A DNA stretch of 40,436 bases, taken from contig NZ_BMIK01000030.1 in the NCBI RefSeq assembly GCF_014642075.1, positions 1 to 40,436 of the forward strand, given 5' to 3'. The DNA comes from Parapedobacter defluvii. Lineage in GTDB: Bacteria; Bacteroidota; Bacteroidia; Sphingobacteriales; Sphingobacteriaceae. A program made the position numbers and the translations under genes. The notes under the pieces were generated by a model that was not told where the DNA came from, ran no database searches, and worked only from the letters and a program-made list of their open reading frames with translations. Below are positions 1-9,588 of this stretch, in pieces (the first letter of the stretch is position 1; each line of letters starts with the position of its first letter).

Positions 1-43
1 ATATTGTGGAAAACGCCGGAATAACAAACTTGCAGAAACAAAA

Positions 44-77
44 AGGCTGCCTCAAGAAATTACTTTTGAGACAGCCT
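44..77 (-). terminator. Rho-independent terminator of the ClC gene
   Basis: An inverted repeat (arms 44-55 and 66-77, one mismatch, 10-nt loop) lies just after the stop codon of the minus-strand ClC gene. Read on the minus strand the hairpin is followed by a T-run (the A-run at 40-44). This is the expected layout of an intrinsic terminator. Confidence 0.8.
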
Positions 78-84
78 CTTCTTC

Positions 85-1896
85 TTATTCAAGGTATGCG
101 CCCTGCCGCATGAGCAATGCACGGTATTTATTAAATACGGCTGATTTAGAGACAAATCCTTGATAATTGCCGGCGGAGTCTACCACGGGTAGTATCCAGA
201 TATCTTCACGATTCATCTTTTGCATGACGGACTCCATATTTGCGTCCATCCGTACAATGTCTACAGGCTTTTCAGCAAGCTCGCTCATGGTTTTGCTTTC
301 CTTTTCCGGATTTTCGCCCAGTAATATTTCAAATAGGCGTTCGCTATAGATGATGCCAAGCAATTTACCGGTGCCGTCTACAACAGGGAAAATGTTGCGT
401 TTTGTATGGATAATGTCATGCCGACGGTCGGCTGGCCGTTCATCGGGCTGTAATACCGTGAAATTTCGTTCAAGGACATAACGGAGCTTCATCATGCTCA
501 GCACGGTGCGGTCTTTGTCTTCATGTGTAAGAAGATCCCCTTTTTCAGCTAGTACTTTCGTGTATATAGAATACTTGACAGTGGCCCGGTTAATGAGATA
601 GGAAATGGCCGTAACAAGCATCAGTGGTACCATCAGGACATACCCCCCTGTTATTTCCGCAATCAGGAAAATTCCCGTAAGCGGCGCATGCATAATGCCG
701 CTGAGTGCTGCCGCCATGCCGGCTACAACGAAGTTGGCTACGTTAAGATCAATCAATCCCGTGAGGTTGATGCCGTAGGCGAAAGCAAATCCAAGTAAAC
801 CACCCATTACCAAACTCGGACCGAAAATGCCGCCGTTGCCTCCGCTGTTAAGCGTAATAAGCGAGGCCAATGATTTGGCAAATACGGTGATGATGGCGTA
901 TAAGACCACCAATATCTCAATATGTCGGTAATCTGCGAAGACACTGTTAGCCAGCAACGAGTCCATGCGGCCGTCGAGGATTTGCTGTATGGTTAGATAG
1001 CCCTCGCCGTAAAGCGCAGGAAAAAGAAAAATCAGGATCCCCAAAGATATGCCACCAGCAGCTACTTTCTGATAGGGGTTTTTGATACGGGCAAAAGCCG
1101 ATTTAGCCCAAGTGCTGATCTTGGCAAAGTAAATTGAAAATCCGCCGATGATAACTGCAAGCAGCAAGTAAAAAAAGAGCGCCTGGAATTCCCAATCATC
1201 AGTGACTAAATGGAAAAGTGGCTCAGCATAGAGCAGCCTCGATATCACCGAAGCTGTTGCGGTAGCCATTAATAGCGGAATAAATGCCGGAATCGAGAAC
1301 TCCGGTAGCAGAATCTCAATTGCAAAAATCATCCCCGCAACGGGACTGTTAAAGGCACCCGCAATACCTGCTGCAGCGCCACAGGCCAACAGCATCGTTA
1401 CCTCGCGGTAGTTCAATCCGAAAAACCGGCCTGCGTTGGCACCGATTGCAGCACCGCTGTAGGCTATTGGCGCCTCTAATCCGGCTGATCCACCGAAACC
1501 AACGGTCAATGCACTGGTAATAATTTGCGAATAAACATTATGTGGCTCTATGCGGCTCGATTTCCGGGATATAGCATAGATGATTGGTGTCATGCCATGT
1601 TCGAATTTGCCTTTTCGGATAAACCGGCGAACGTATAGCACGCTCAATAAAATCCCGATGAGTGGAAAGAAGAAGTAAAGGTAATACTTGTATTGCCACT
1701 GTACATCGTCTTGGAGGAATGCTGCTATCGAATGTGTCAGCCCTTTTAGCGCTGCAGCGGCGAGACCACCGATTATACCGACCAACACCGCAACGATGAT
1801 GAGGAAATTTCGGTTCGAAATCTGTTGCATCCGCCACTGATTAAGGCGGTAGATAAGCTTTTTGCGCCGTCTGTCCATACTGTTGTGATCCAGCAA
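85..1896 (-). CDS. ClC-family chloride channel/transporter with C-terminal CBS pair
   Basis: A 603-aa integral membrane protein that should move Cl- (or a related anion) across the inner membrane. The N-terminal ~430 residues form the ClC pore, with the conserved GLEAP segment (Glu at the gating position) and GNGGIFGPS (the GxFxP helix). The C-terminal ~150 residues form two CBS domains, a usual regulatory module in Bacteroidota ClC proteins. The motif AFNSPVAGMIFAIEIL aligns with the ClC-ec1 region carrying the internal proton glutamate, but that position is Ile here. Coupling to protons may therefore differ from the classical 2Cl-/H+ antiporter. Alternative starts exist at codons 7 and 23. 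The gene is transcribed alone and ends at a good hairpin terminator. Family assignment is firm; channel versus exchanger is open. Confidence 0.93.
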   Translation of the reverse strand: MLDHNSMDRRRKKLIYRLNQWRMQQISNRNFLIIVAVLVGIIGGLAAAALKGLTHSIAAFLQDDVQWQYKYYLYFFFPLIGILLSVLYVRRFIRKGKFEHGMTPIIYAISRKSSRIEPHNVYSQIITSALTVGFGGSAGLEAPIAYSGAAIGANAGRFFGLNYREVTMLLACGAAAGIAGAFNSPVAGMIFAIEILLPEFSIPAFIPLLMATATASVISRLLYAEPLFHLVTDDWEFQALFFYLLLAVIIGGFSIYFAKISTWAKSAFARIKNPYQKVAAGGISLGILIFLFPALYGEGYLTIQQILDGRMDSLLANSVFADYRHIEILVVLYAIITVFAKSLASLITLNSGGNGGIFGPSLVMGGLLGFAFAYGINLTGLIDLNVANFVVAGMAAALSGIMHAPLTGIFLIAEITGGYVLMVPLMLVTAISYLINRATVKYSIYTKVLAEKGDLLTHEDKDRTVLSMMKLRYVLERNFTVLQPDERPADRRHDIIHTKRNIFPVVDGTGKLLGIIYSERLFEILLGENPEKESKTMSELAEKPVDIVRMDANMESVMQKMNREDIWILPVVDSAGNYQGFVSKSAVFNKYRALLMRQGAYLE

Positions 1897-2052
1897 GCAA
1901 AGGTAGTGTTTTCTGCTAATGCACGTGGTACTGGCTTTTTTAAATCGACTCTACTATCATCACTTTCCTATACCCAGGTTCCTGAACAGGCAATTTTTCT
2001 CAAACTCCTATGTGGATCATCCGAATGGGAGAGCAATGGCGCTCGGCGCGGA

Positions 2053-3504
2053 TTAACCTTTGTTACCACGATCGTGCATAGGCTTCTGCCAAAAATCAGC
2101 ACGCTCAATGCCATGTTCCAGTGGGTGGAATTCCGGATCTTTTCCTGCTTTCTTTTGCTTCCGGTAATCTTTCAATGCACGGAGGGCGGGCTTGCGCAGT
2201 AACAGGATAGCAATGAGGTTTAGCCAGGCCATCAGTCCGACACCGATATCGCCTAACGTCCAGGCAACTGCGGCTGTCTTCACGGTTCCGTAATATGTGG
2301 CCGCTATGATGAGAACACGGAGTCCCCACACTGCCCATTTTTGCCGGCCCTTTTTATCAAGGTAACTCAGGTTGGTTTCGGCCATATAGTAATAGGCGAG
2401 AATCGTAGTGAACGCAAAGAAAAACAGTGCAACTGCTACTGCCGTTGCGCCAATTGCGGGGAAATGGGAGGCAATAGCGTGTTGGGTATATTCGGGCCCG
2501 ATTTCCACACCGGGGATGTTTTCCACGATATAGCCACCCGTTGGGTTTTGTACGTTATATTTTCCGGTAAACAGAATCATGAAAGCGGTGGCTGTGCAAA
2601 CAAAGAGCGTATCAACGTATACAGAGAACGCCTGTACCAATCCCTGTTTGGCGGGGTGGCTCACTTCGGCTGCAGCAGCTGCATGCGGAGCCGTTCCTTG
2701 TCCAGCCTCGTTAGAGTAGATGCCCCGCTTCACTCCCCAAGCGATAGCCATACCGATTACGCCGGAAAATGCCGGTTCGAAATTGAAAGCTGATTTAAAG
2801 ATCAGGGCGAATACATCGGGTATTTGGTTGAAATGGTAGGCGATGATTACCAATGCTAACAAAATATATCCTCCTGCCATGAAGGGTACCACTACTTCGG
2901 ACACCTTAGCAATCCGTTTTACGCCACCGATGATGATAAGTCCTAACAACAGCGTCACGGCGATGCCCGTGTATTCAACGGGGATGTCAAATGCATGCAG
3001 CGAGCTCAGGGCAATGCTGTTGCTCTGTACACCGGGCAGGAACAAGGCTGTGCTCAATATCGTTGCAACCGCAAAGACGATGGCATACCATTTGACACCC
3101 AATCCCTTTTCAATGTAAAAGGCTGGGCCGCCACGATATTGCCCGTCTTTTACTTCTTTATATATTTGGCCCAATGTAGCTTCGATATAGGCCGAAGCGC
3201 TGCCCAGAAAAGCGATGAGCCACATCCAGAATACAGCGCCTGGGCCACCCATGGCGATGGCCGTGGCTACTCCGGCTATGTTGCCGGTACCTATCCGACC
3301 AGACAGCGCTAACGCAAATGCCTGGAAAGAAGATACACCTGTTTTTGATGCACCGCCGCCGAACAATAACCTGACCATGTCTTTTAAGTATCTGATTTGC
3401 AGGAATCCCGTGGCAAATGAGAAGTAGATGCCTACGGCCAGACATAGAATTACGAGCGCATTACTCCAAATGATGTTATTGACGGCGTTGATTGCTTGTT
3501 CCAT
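2053..3504 (-). CDS. AGCS-family alanine/glycine:cation symporter
   Basis: A 483-aa sodium (or proton)-coupled amino-acid symporter of the alanine or glycine:cation symporter family (AlsT/DagA/AgcS type). It has about ten to eleven hydrophobic helices. The family signature region SGRIGTGNIAGVATAIAMGGPGA lies at about residues 68-90, and the helix with GVKRGIYSNEAGQGTAPHAAAAA is near residue 260. The C-terminal tail is charged and cytosolic. It imports small neutral amino acids; the exact substrate cannot be read from sequence. It is separated by ~155 bp from the ClC gene and ~235 bp from the efflux operon, so it is probably monocistronic. Confidence 0.93.
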   Translation of the reverse strand: MEQAINAVNNIIWSNALVILCLAVGIYFSFATGFLQIRYLKDMVRLLFGGGASKTGVSSFQAFALALSGRIGTGNIAGVATAIAMGGPGAVFWMWLIAFLGSASAYIEATLGQIYKEVKDGQYRGGPAFYIEKGLGVKWYAIVFAVATILSTALFLPGVQSNSIALSSLHAFDIPVEYTGIAVTLLLGLIIIGGVKRIAKVSEVVVPFMAGGYILLALVIIAYHFNQIPDVFALIFKSAFNFEPAFSGVIGMAIAWGVKRGIYSNEAGQGTAPHAAAAAEVSHPAKQGLVQAFSVYVDTLFVCTATAFMILFTGKYNVQNPTGGYIVENIPGVEIGPEYTQHAIASHFPAIGATAVAVALFFFAFTTILAYYYMAETNLSYLDKKGRQKWAVWGLRVLIIAATYYGTVKTAAVAWTLGDIGVGLMAWLNLIAILLLRKPALRALKDYRKQKKAGKDPEFHPLEHGIERADFWQKPMHDRGNKG

Positions 3505-3739
3505 CCGGCGGAATTATAGTGGTTTAAAATAATGATGAGCACTAAGATACATATTTATCGTTCCGATGGAAGGCTGATGTTTCAAAAAAGTACCGTCGCA
3601 AATCCTATGTCTTTTTTACACTATTTTTATAATGAGTACTTTTTGAACATTTTTTTCCTGGAACGTCCACATATCCTGGTCAACGGTGTATATAGCCATT
3701 AAAACGGATATATGTCAACTCTCATAAAAAAGCTATCTT

Positions 3740-5152
3740 TTAGTCTCTATCTCTCCATCCGCCACCTAAAGATCGATATAAATAGATAAGCGATTGATAT
3801 TTTAAAAGGCGTTCATTACTCATCTGCATCTGTGCCGATAACAACGCCTGTCGAGAAGCAAGGACATCGGTATAATTTGTTGAACTATGGTACAGAAGCA
3901 ATTTTTGCGTATAGCCCAATGCTTCCTGTAATTTTTCAAGTTGATTTTGACGTTTTGTTTCTTGTTCTGATGCAGACTGGTAGCTATATAATGCGTCTGA
4001 AACCTCTTGTCCAGCTAATAGGAGTATTTTCTGAAAATCAAGCACTTTCTCACGATAATCGGATTTTGCTAATTCAAGCCTAGTTTTGTTAAGTCGCTTT
4101 GAGAAAACCGGTTGCAATAATCCCCCGCCAACATTCGCAAAGAAACCCGATGGCGTAAACCAATTTGAAAAACCAAAGTTCGTGAATCCACTTGCAGCCT
4201 GAATTGTCAAAGTCGGATAAAAGGCTTTTCTGGCGACGTTAATATTCTCGAAATACGATGCTATTTCAAATTCAGCGGCCATGACATCCGGTCTATTCTG
4301 CAATAATTGTAGCGGGACACCTATGTCAACAGATGGGAAAGATGGTTGAACCGTAAACGAACTACGCTCTACGCTACGTGGAGATATTCCTAAAAGAACA
4401 TTTAGCGCATTTTCCCTCATTCTGATTTGTCTGTACACGGAGGGCAACATGTTTTGAGCATCCAGAAGAGCAGCCTCACTTTGTGCAACAGCAGCACCAG
4501 TTACAATACTGGATTCTTGTAGTCGTTTCATTGCGATTACTTCCTCCTGCCTGGTGGCTATGGTATGGTTAAGGATATCAACTTGTTCGTCCAATGCCAA
4601 GAGCTGATAATATAAATCGGCAATCTCGGCAATTAGTTGCGTTTGGATTGCACGATGTGTAGATTCCTCCTGCATCAACCTAAAGAAAATTGCTTTCTTG
4701 CTATTCTTCAATTTTCCCCATACATCAATTTCCCACGATGTTTTTAACCCCAATTCATAGGTGGTTGCATTATCTACAAATCCAAAACTTTGTGGGAAAG
4801 CCATGCGAGAACGTGCGACTTGTCCATTTAATGATAAGTCGGGCAAAAAGGCGGCTTTTGATTGTGATACCAAAGACCTGGCTTTGCTAATACGCTCCAA
4901 CCCAATTTTTAGGTCTAGATTGTTCTTTAAACCTGTATCAATCAAATTCCGCAATTGTTTATCACCAAAGAAATCCTGCCAAGGTAACAAGGCTATATTT
5001 GCCGTGTCTTGTAGATTGACGTCCCTATACAATGACGCGTTTACCTGTGCAGTCTTTTCATATGTTCTCTTTGTCATACATGATGTGTAGACAATTGTAC
5101 AAATTGAGCATATAATATATCGGTATATAAATTGTAACTTCATGATTTTCAA
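3740..5152 (-). CDS. RND efflux system outer-membrane factor (TolC/OprM/NodT family lipoprotein)
   Basis: A 470-aa outer-membrane channel subunit of the tripartite pump encoded just upstream. The N-terminus is hydrophobic and ends in a Cys after VYTS, a relaxed Bacteroidota-type lipobox, so a lipoprotein is likely. The body shows two OEP/TolC repeats rich in coiled coil. The RPDVMAAEFEIASYFENINVARKAFYPTL stretch (about residues 285-315) is typical of NodT/OprM proteins. It is the last gene of the adaptor-pump-channel set, 12 bp after the pump gene. No convincing terminator was found between it and the AGCS gene. Confidence 0.93.
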   Translation of the reverse strand: MKIMKLQFIYRYIICSICTIVYTSCMTKRTYEKTAQVNASLYRDVNLQDTANIALLPWQDFFGDKQLRNLIDTGLKNNLDLKIGLERISKARSLVSQSKAAFLPDLSLNGQVARSRMAFPQSFGFVDNATTYELGLKTSWEIDVWGKLKNSKKAIFFRLMQEESTHRAIQTQLIAEIADLYYQLLALDEQVDILNHTIATRQEEVIAMKRLQESSIVTGAAVAQSEAALLDAQNMLPSVYRQIRMRENALNVLLGISPRSVERSSFTVQPSFPSVDIGVPLQLLQNRPDVMAAEFEIASYFENINVARKAFYPTLTIQAASGFTNFGFSNWFTPSGFFANVGGGLLQPVFSKRLNKTRLELAKSDYREKVLDFQKILLLAGQEVSDALYSYQSASEQETKRQNQLEKLQEALGYTQKLLLYHSSTNYTDVLASRQALLSAQMQMSNERLLKYQSLIYLYRSLGGGWRDRD

Positions 5153-5164
5153 ATAAATTTTAGT

Positions 5165-8100
5165 CTAGTAATGCCTCTTGGCATTGTTACTACCATCATT
5201 AAGAACTGTTGTTCCCGAAATCCTTTCCTGCAAATACTGAAAAAGAATAAAAAGGGATGGGATCACCAATACGCCGATAACCGTACCGATTAGCATACCG
5301 CCGACAGCAGCCGTTCCTATTGACTTATTACTTAAAGCGCCAGCTCCAGTGGCTAGCATAAGCGGTAGTAGGCCGAAAATAAAAGCGAAAGATGTCATTA
5401 GAATAGGACGTAGCCGCACTTTTGCACCTTCCATTGCGGCGTCTACGATGGTTTGTCCCAAACGCCTGTTCTGCAGGGCAAATTCGACAATCAAAATGGC
5501 ATTCTTCGCTAATAGGCCCAACAACATAATCAAGCTGATTTGAAGAAAAATATTGTTTTCGATACCAAAAATCCGTGCAAATAAAAACGCTCCAGATAAT
5601 CCTATTGGTAGCGATAATAAAACGGAAAATGGCAGAATATAACTTTTGAACTGCGCGCTTAAGAGAAAGTAAACGAAAAGTAAGGACAGGATGAAGATGA
5701 TAACGGTCTGGTTTCCGCTCAGACTTTCCTCGCGGGTAAGTCCGGCATATTCAAACCCGTACCCCTTTGGCAATGTCTTTGATGCAACCTCTTCTATGGC
5801 ACGTATCGCGTCCCCTGAACTATAGCCCGGATTAGGCGCCCCATTGACATAAGCAGCATTGAAAAGGTTGAACCTCGTAAGGAATTCCGGCCCATAGACT
5901 TTTTTCAGATCTATAAAACTGATAATCGGCGCCATTTTCCCATCATTGCTTTTCACATAAAGCTGTTCTATGGCCTCCCTGTTCTTTCGCGCATCTGGAC
6001 CTGCTTGTATCATGACCTTATACTGTTTGCCAAACCGATTAAAATTGGTGGAATAGATTCCTCCCAAATAGCCCTGTAACGTCGTTAGTATTTCCGTTAC
6101 AGATACATCTGCCTCTTTCGCTCTTTCTACATTTACCGTCACTTCATATTGCGGAAAGTTGGTGTTGAATGACGAGGTTGCATACATAATTTCGGGGCGT
6201 TGGTTTAATTCACCGAGGAAATTGCCGATAACTTTCTCAAATGCACCGTATGCACCGTTTGTCCGGTCCTGTAGCTGCACTTCGAAACCTGTGTTACTTC
6301 CGAAGCCCTGCAACGTAGGTCCGGCAAAGAATACAATATTGGCATCTTTGATAAATGCTGATTTGGCAAACAGGGTTTGTACGACGTGGTTAATGTCCTG
6401 TTCTTTGCGAGGGCGCTCTCTCCAGTGTTTCAGCTTAATAAAGACGACTGCGTATGAACTGCCGTTGCCACTAAAAAAATCCATACCTGCTAACCGTGAA
6501 GAATATTCCACTTCTGGGATGGTCATTGCCACGCTATCCACCAGATCGGTGATCCGTTCAGTTTCTTCTAAAGACGTGGATGGATTTAAAATAATATTAG
6601 CGTAAATAGATGAGCTATCTTCATTAGGTACAAATCCGGTTTGCGTATTTTTAACGAGATAATAAAAAAGTGCACCAAATAACGCTACGCTTCCCAATGA
6701 CAACCATTTCCACTTGTTTAAGAAATGTAGTATCCCTAGATAACGATCCGTCATCCGGTCAAACCCCTTATTAAATGCTGTTTTGAAACGTGTCGCGAAT
6801 CCTTTTTTCTTTTCGTCTTCTTCTACGGCCGGTTTCAAAAGCATAGCGCATAATGCGGGACTAAGCGTCAAGGCATTAACAGCAGAAATCAATATAGCGA
6901 CTGCTAACGTTATGCCGAACTCTTTATAGAAAATTCCGACCGATCCATCAATGAATGTTACGGGCACAAAAACAGCCGCCATGACTAAGGTGATGGAGAT
7001 AATCGCCGTCGTCAACTCATGCATCGCGTTTATTGTAGCTTGTTTTGCAGAACTCGCTCCATGATGCAATTTGGTATGTACCGCTTCCACTACAATAATC
7101 GCATCATCTACGACAATACCGATAGAAAGCACCAAGGCAAAAAGTGTCAACAAATTGATCGTAAAACCAAAAATATTCAAAAAGAAAAACGTCCCAATCA
7201 AGGCTACCGGAACTGCAATTGCAGGAATTAGGGTGGAACGCCAGTCTTGTAAGAATAGCAGTACAACGATAAAGACTAAAATGAAAGCCTCCACTAACGT
7301 GGAAATCAATTTGCTGATGGAAGCTAGTAGGAAATCATTGGAATTGGCATAAACCACAAACTTCGTTCCTTTAGGCAACTCGGCTTCGGCATCAAGTAGG
7401 ATTTGCTCACATTCTTTTATAATATTATGAGCGTTTGATCCTGCGGTCTGATTTATGGCTACGTAGGTACCTGCCTTTCCGTAAGCGGTGATCGATGTAG
7501 CGTTTGAATACGCGCCCATTTCTATATCAGCTACATCCCTTAACCTTAAAAACCTCCCTGCTTCGGTAGCTCGGATAACGATATCCCCGAATTTCTCTTC
7601 ATTTTCCAGACGGCCGGTGTATTTTAGGGAGTATTGAAATGTCTGTCCACTATTTTCTCCGATCTTTCCCGGAGCAGCCTCTACGTTTTGCTCAGCAAGA
7701 GCTTGAATTATATCGGACGGGGCCAGTCCATAGGAAGCCATTTCAGTTGGTTTCAACCAGACCCGCATACTATATTCTTTTCCTCCGGAAATGGAAGCGT
7801 CACCTACGCCATTGACACGTTTTAATTTGGGCAGGATATTAATCCGAACATAGTTCTCTAAAAATACCTGATTATAGTGCTCATCCTCACTATAATACAT
7901 GAAACTGAATATCTCACTGCTCAGACGCTTTGTTGTCGTAATACCATATCTGACAACTTCTTCCGGCAATTGGCTCATCGCCTGATTTACCCGGTTCTGC
8001 ACATTAACTGCTGCCATATCGGCATCGGCTCCTTGATCGAATACAATGGTAATCACACCGGATCCATCGTTACTTGCCTTAGAACTCATGTAGGCCATCT

Positions 8101-8320
8101 TTTCAACTCCATTGATTTCTTCTTCCAAAGGCACAATGACGCTTTTCATGACGGTTTCCGAATCCGCTCCTTGGTAGTTTGCAACAACCTGAACCGTCGG
8201 GGGAGCAATTTCCGGATATTGGGTAATAGGTAGCGATAGCAGCCCTAAGATACCGAGTATGACAATAATAACCGATATAACGGTTGACAAAACGGGATTT
8301 TCTATAAATTTTCTTAACAT
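5165..8320 (-). CDS. HAE1-type RND efflux transporter, inner-membrane pump (AcrB/MexB-like)
   Basis: A 1051-aa proton-driven multidrug pump of full family length. It starts MLRKFIENPVLSTVISVIIV, as AcrB homologues do. It has the two large periplasmic loops and twelve transmembrane helices. The proton-relay Asp pair is present in helix 4 (GIVVDDAIIVVEAV, about residue 405) and the helix-10 Lys in LLGLLAKNAILIVEF (about residue 945), so it should be active. Substrates are unknown; the HAE1 class mostly exports hydrophobic and amphiphilic compounds such as drugs, dyes and detergents. It lies 9 bp from the adaptor gene and 12 bp from the channel gene, a tight operon. Confidence 0.97.
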   Translation of the reverse strand: MLRKFIENPVLSTVISVIIVILGILGLLSLPITQYPEIAPPTVQVVANYQGADSETVMKSVIVPLEEEINGVEKMAYMSSKASNDGSGVITIVFDQGADADMAAVNVQNRVNQAMSQLPEEVVRYGITTTKRLSSEIFSFMYYSEDEHYNQVFLENYVRINILPKLKRVNGVGDASISGGKEYSMRVWLKPTEMASYGLAPSDIIQALAEQNVEAAPGKIGENSGQTFQYSLKYTGRLENEEKFGDIVIRATEAGRFLRLRDVADIEMGAYSNATSITAYGKAGTYVAINQTAGSNAHNIIKECEQILLDAEAELPKGTKFVVYANSNDFLLASISKLISTLVEAFILVFIVVLLFLQDWRSTLIPAIAVPVALIGTFFFLNIFGFTINLLTLFALVLSIGIVVDDAIIVVEAVHTKLHHGASSAKQATINAMHELTTAIISITLVMAAVFVPVTFIDGSVGIFYKEFGITLAVAILISAVNALTLSPALCAMLLKPAVEEDEKKKGFATRFKTAFNKGFDRMTDRYLGILHFLNKWKWLSLGSVALFGALFYYLVKNTQTGFVPNEDSSSIYANIILNPSTSLEETERITDLVDSVAMTIPEVEYSSRLAGMDFFSGNGSSYAVVFIKLKHWRERPRKEQDINHVVQTLFAKSAFIKDANIVFFAGPTLQGFGSNTGFEVQLQDRTNGAYGAFEKVIGNFLGELNQRPEIMYATSSFNTNFPQYEVTVNVERAKEADVSVTEILTTLQGYLGGIYSTNFNRFGKQYKVMIQAGPDARKNREAIEQLYVKSNDGKMAPIISFIDLKKVYGPEFLTRFNLFNAAYVNGAPNPGYSSGDAIRAIEEVASKTLPKGYGFEYAGLTREESLSGNQTVIIFILSLLFVYFLLSAQFKSYILPFSVLLSLPIGLSGAFLFARIFGIENNIFLQISLIMLLGLLAKNAILIVEFALQNRRLGQTIVDAAMEGAKVRLRPILMTSFAFIFGLLPLMLATGAGALSNKSIGTAAVGGMLIGTVIGVLVIPSLFILFQYLQERISGTTVLNDGSNNAKRHY

Positions 8321-8329
8321 AATAACTCC

Positions 8330-9460
8330 CTATTTATTTACCGCCTTTATTTTCGTTCCCTCTTTTACATTTGCCAATCCCTCGGCAATAATCTTTTCTC
8401 CTCGTTGAAGCCCGCTGGAAACAATAAAATACTCGTTCGACGGGATCTTATCCATTATGCTAACCGGCGCACTTGATACGAGGCCCTCGTTGTCCACTTT
8501 ATAGACATATTTCTTGCCCTGTAATTCATAAGTAGCCCTTTGCGGAATCAATATGGCTTCTTGGACTTTTTCATACATTCTTAAGGTTGCGCTGTTCCCA
8601 CTTCTTATCATGCCGTCTGGATTTTGGAAAACAGCGCGAAAATTTATGCTTCCGGTTTTAGGGTCGACCTGACCACCTATCATATCTATTTTGCCTTTTT
8701 GGTCAAATTGATTGCCATCAGGTAGGATTAGCGCTATTTCCGCTTGCTGTTGAAGATAATCAACAAGTGATTTATTTTTAGCTTCATGCAAAAGGCGTAT
8801 AAATTGCTTTTCGTTTATAGAAAAATAAGCGTGTATTTTGGATATATCCGAAAGTTGAGATAATGGCTCGATGGACGAACTACTGACCAGACTTCCTGTT
8901 TTATAGGGTATCAGCCCTATCACACCGGCAAACGGTGCACGGATCTGAGAATACGCTACATTCGCGCTTGCAGTGTTCTTAATTGCTTTCGCTTGGGAAA
9001 GCTGGGCATTCTTATTCGCAAGGTTTTGCAGAGCAGATTCCAGTTCATATTTCCCCATAATCCCTTCATCAACGAGCGGTTTAGTCCTATCAACAAGTAA
9101 CTGGGCATCCGCCAACTCTGCCTCCATACTTTTTATCGCCGCTGACGATCGTTCAAGCTCTTCTTGGTATTCCGGGGCAAATATGCGGAATAGCAGTTGC
9201 CCTTTAGTTACGTACTGGCCTTCGTCTACGAAAATACCATCAATGAAACCATTTACTTTTGCGCGTAGCTCAATATCCTGAACTCCCTGCAAACTCACGG
9301 GAAAATCCGTATATACTGTGGTTGCTTGAGGTGTTAAGGTATAGGCAGGATATTCTTCAAGCGAAACGCCATCCTGTACGTGTTGCTGGCTATTATTACA
9401 GGCCAAAGTCGCCGCGAGTATACACGGGACGAATAATTTAATGATCGATTGATTTGCCAT
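8330..9460 (-). CDS. RND efflux periplasmic adaptor (membrane fusion protein, AcrA-like lipoprotein)
   Basis: A 376-aa periplasmic adaptor linking pump and outer-membrane channel. The N-terminal hydrophobic segment ends ATLAC, a probable lipidation Cys. Next come a barrel-sandwich/lipoyl half (VNGFIDGIFVDEGQYVTKGQLLFRI), an alpha-helical hairpin (about residues 95-165), the second lipoyl half (IRAPFAGVIGLIPYKTGSLV), a beta-barrel and the membrane-proximal domain (GEKIIAEGLANVKEGTKI). It is the first gene of the pump operon. The 128-bp gap upstream, between it and the AraC-type regulator, carries a candidate promoter and a short direct repeat. Confidence 0.95.
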   Translation of the reverse strand: MANQSIIKLFVPCILAATLACNNSQQHVQDGVSLEEYPAYTLTPQATTVYTDFPVSLQGVQDIELRAKVNGFIDGIFVDEGQYVTKGQLLFRIFAPEYQEELERSSAAIKSMEAELADAQLLVDRTKPLVDEGIMGKYELESALQNLANKNAQLSQAKAIKNTASANVAYSQIRAPFAGVIGLIPYKTGSLVSSSSIEPLSQLSDISKIHAYFSINEKQFIRLLHEAKNKSLVDYLQQQAEIALILPDGNQFDQKGKIDMIGGQVDPKTGSINFRAVFQNPDGMIRSGNSATLRMYEKVQEAILIPQRATYELQGKKYVYKVDNEGLVSSAPVSIMDKIPSNEYFIVSSGLQRGEKIIAEGLANVKEGTKIKAVNK

Positions 9461-9521
9461 ATATTGATTGTAAAAAGATTTAGATAACTACAGGCTCAAC
9501 GACCTAAGTAGTTATAATTGG

Positions 9522-9548
9522 CAAAATTACCCCCTACAGAGGGCTACA
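9522..9548 (-). promoter_or_regulatory. Candidate promoter and direct-repeat activator site of the efflux operon
   Basis: In the gap before the adaptor gene the minus strand has TAATTTTG (9529 to 9522), which fits the Bacteroidota -7 box TAnnTTTG. Directly upstream are two TGTAG half-sites (plus-strand CTACA at 9534-9538 and 9544-9548), one helical turn apart, followed by a C-rich flank. No good TTTG -33 element is found at 19-21 bp, which would suit an activator-dependent promoter. That the adjacent AraC-type protein binds here is inference. Confidence 0.4.
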
Positions 9549-9588
9549 AAAAGGGGTGAACGGCAGGTTAGTTGGCAAAAAGGTAAGG

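Noticed and set aside
1825-2202. Plus-strand 125-aa open frame across the ClC/AGCS gap
   Set aside because: It is a shadow of two well-supported minus-strand genes, with no family features or promoter.
3660-3720. Possible terminator hairpin after the outer-membrane factor gene
   Set aside because: The CATATATCC/GGATATGTG arms are short and imperfect, and the loop is ~30 nt; not convincing.
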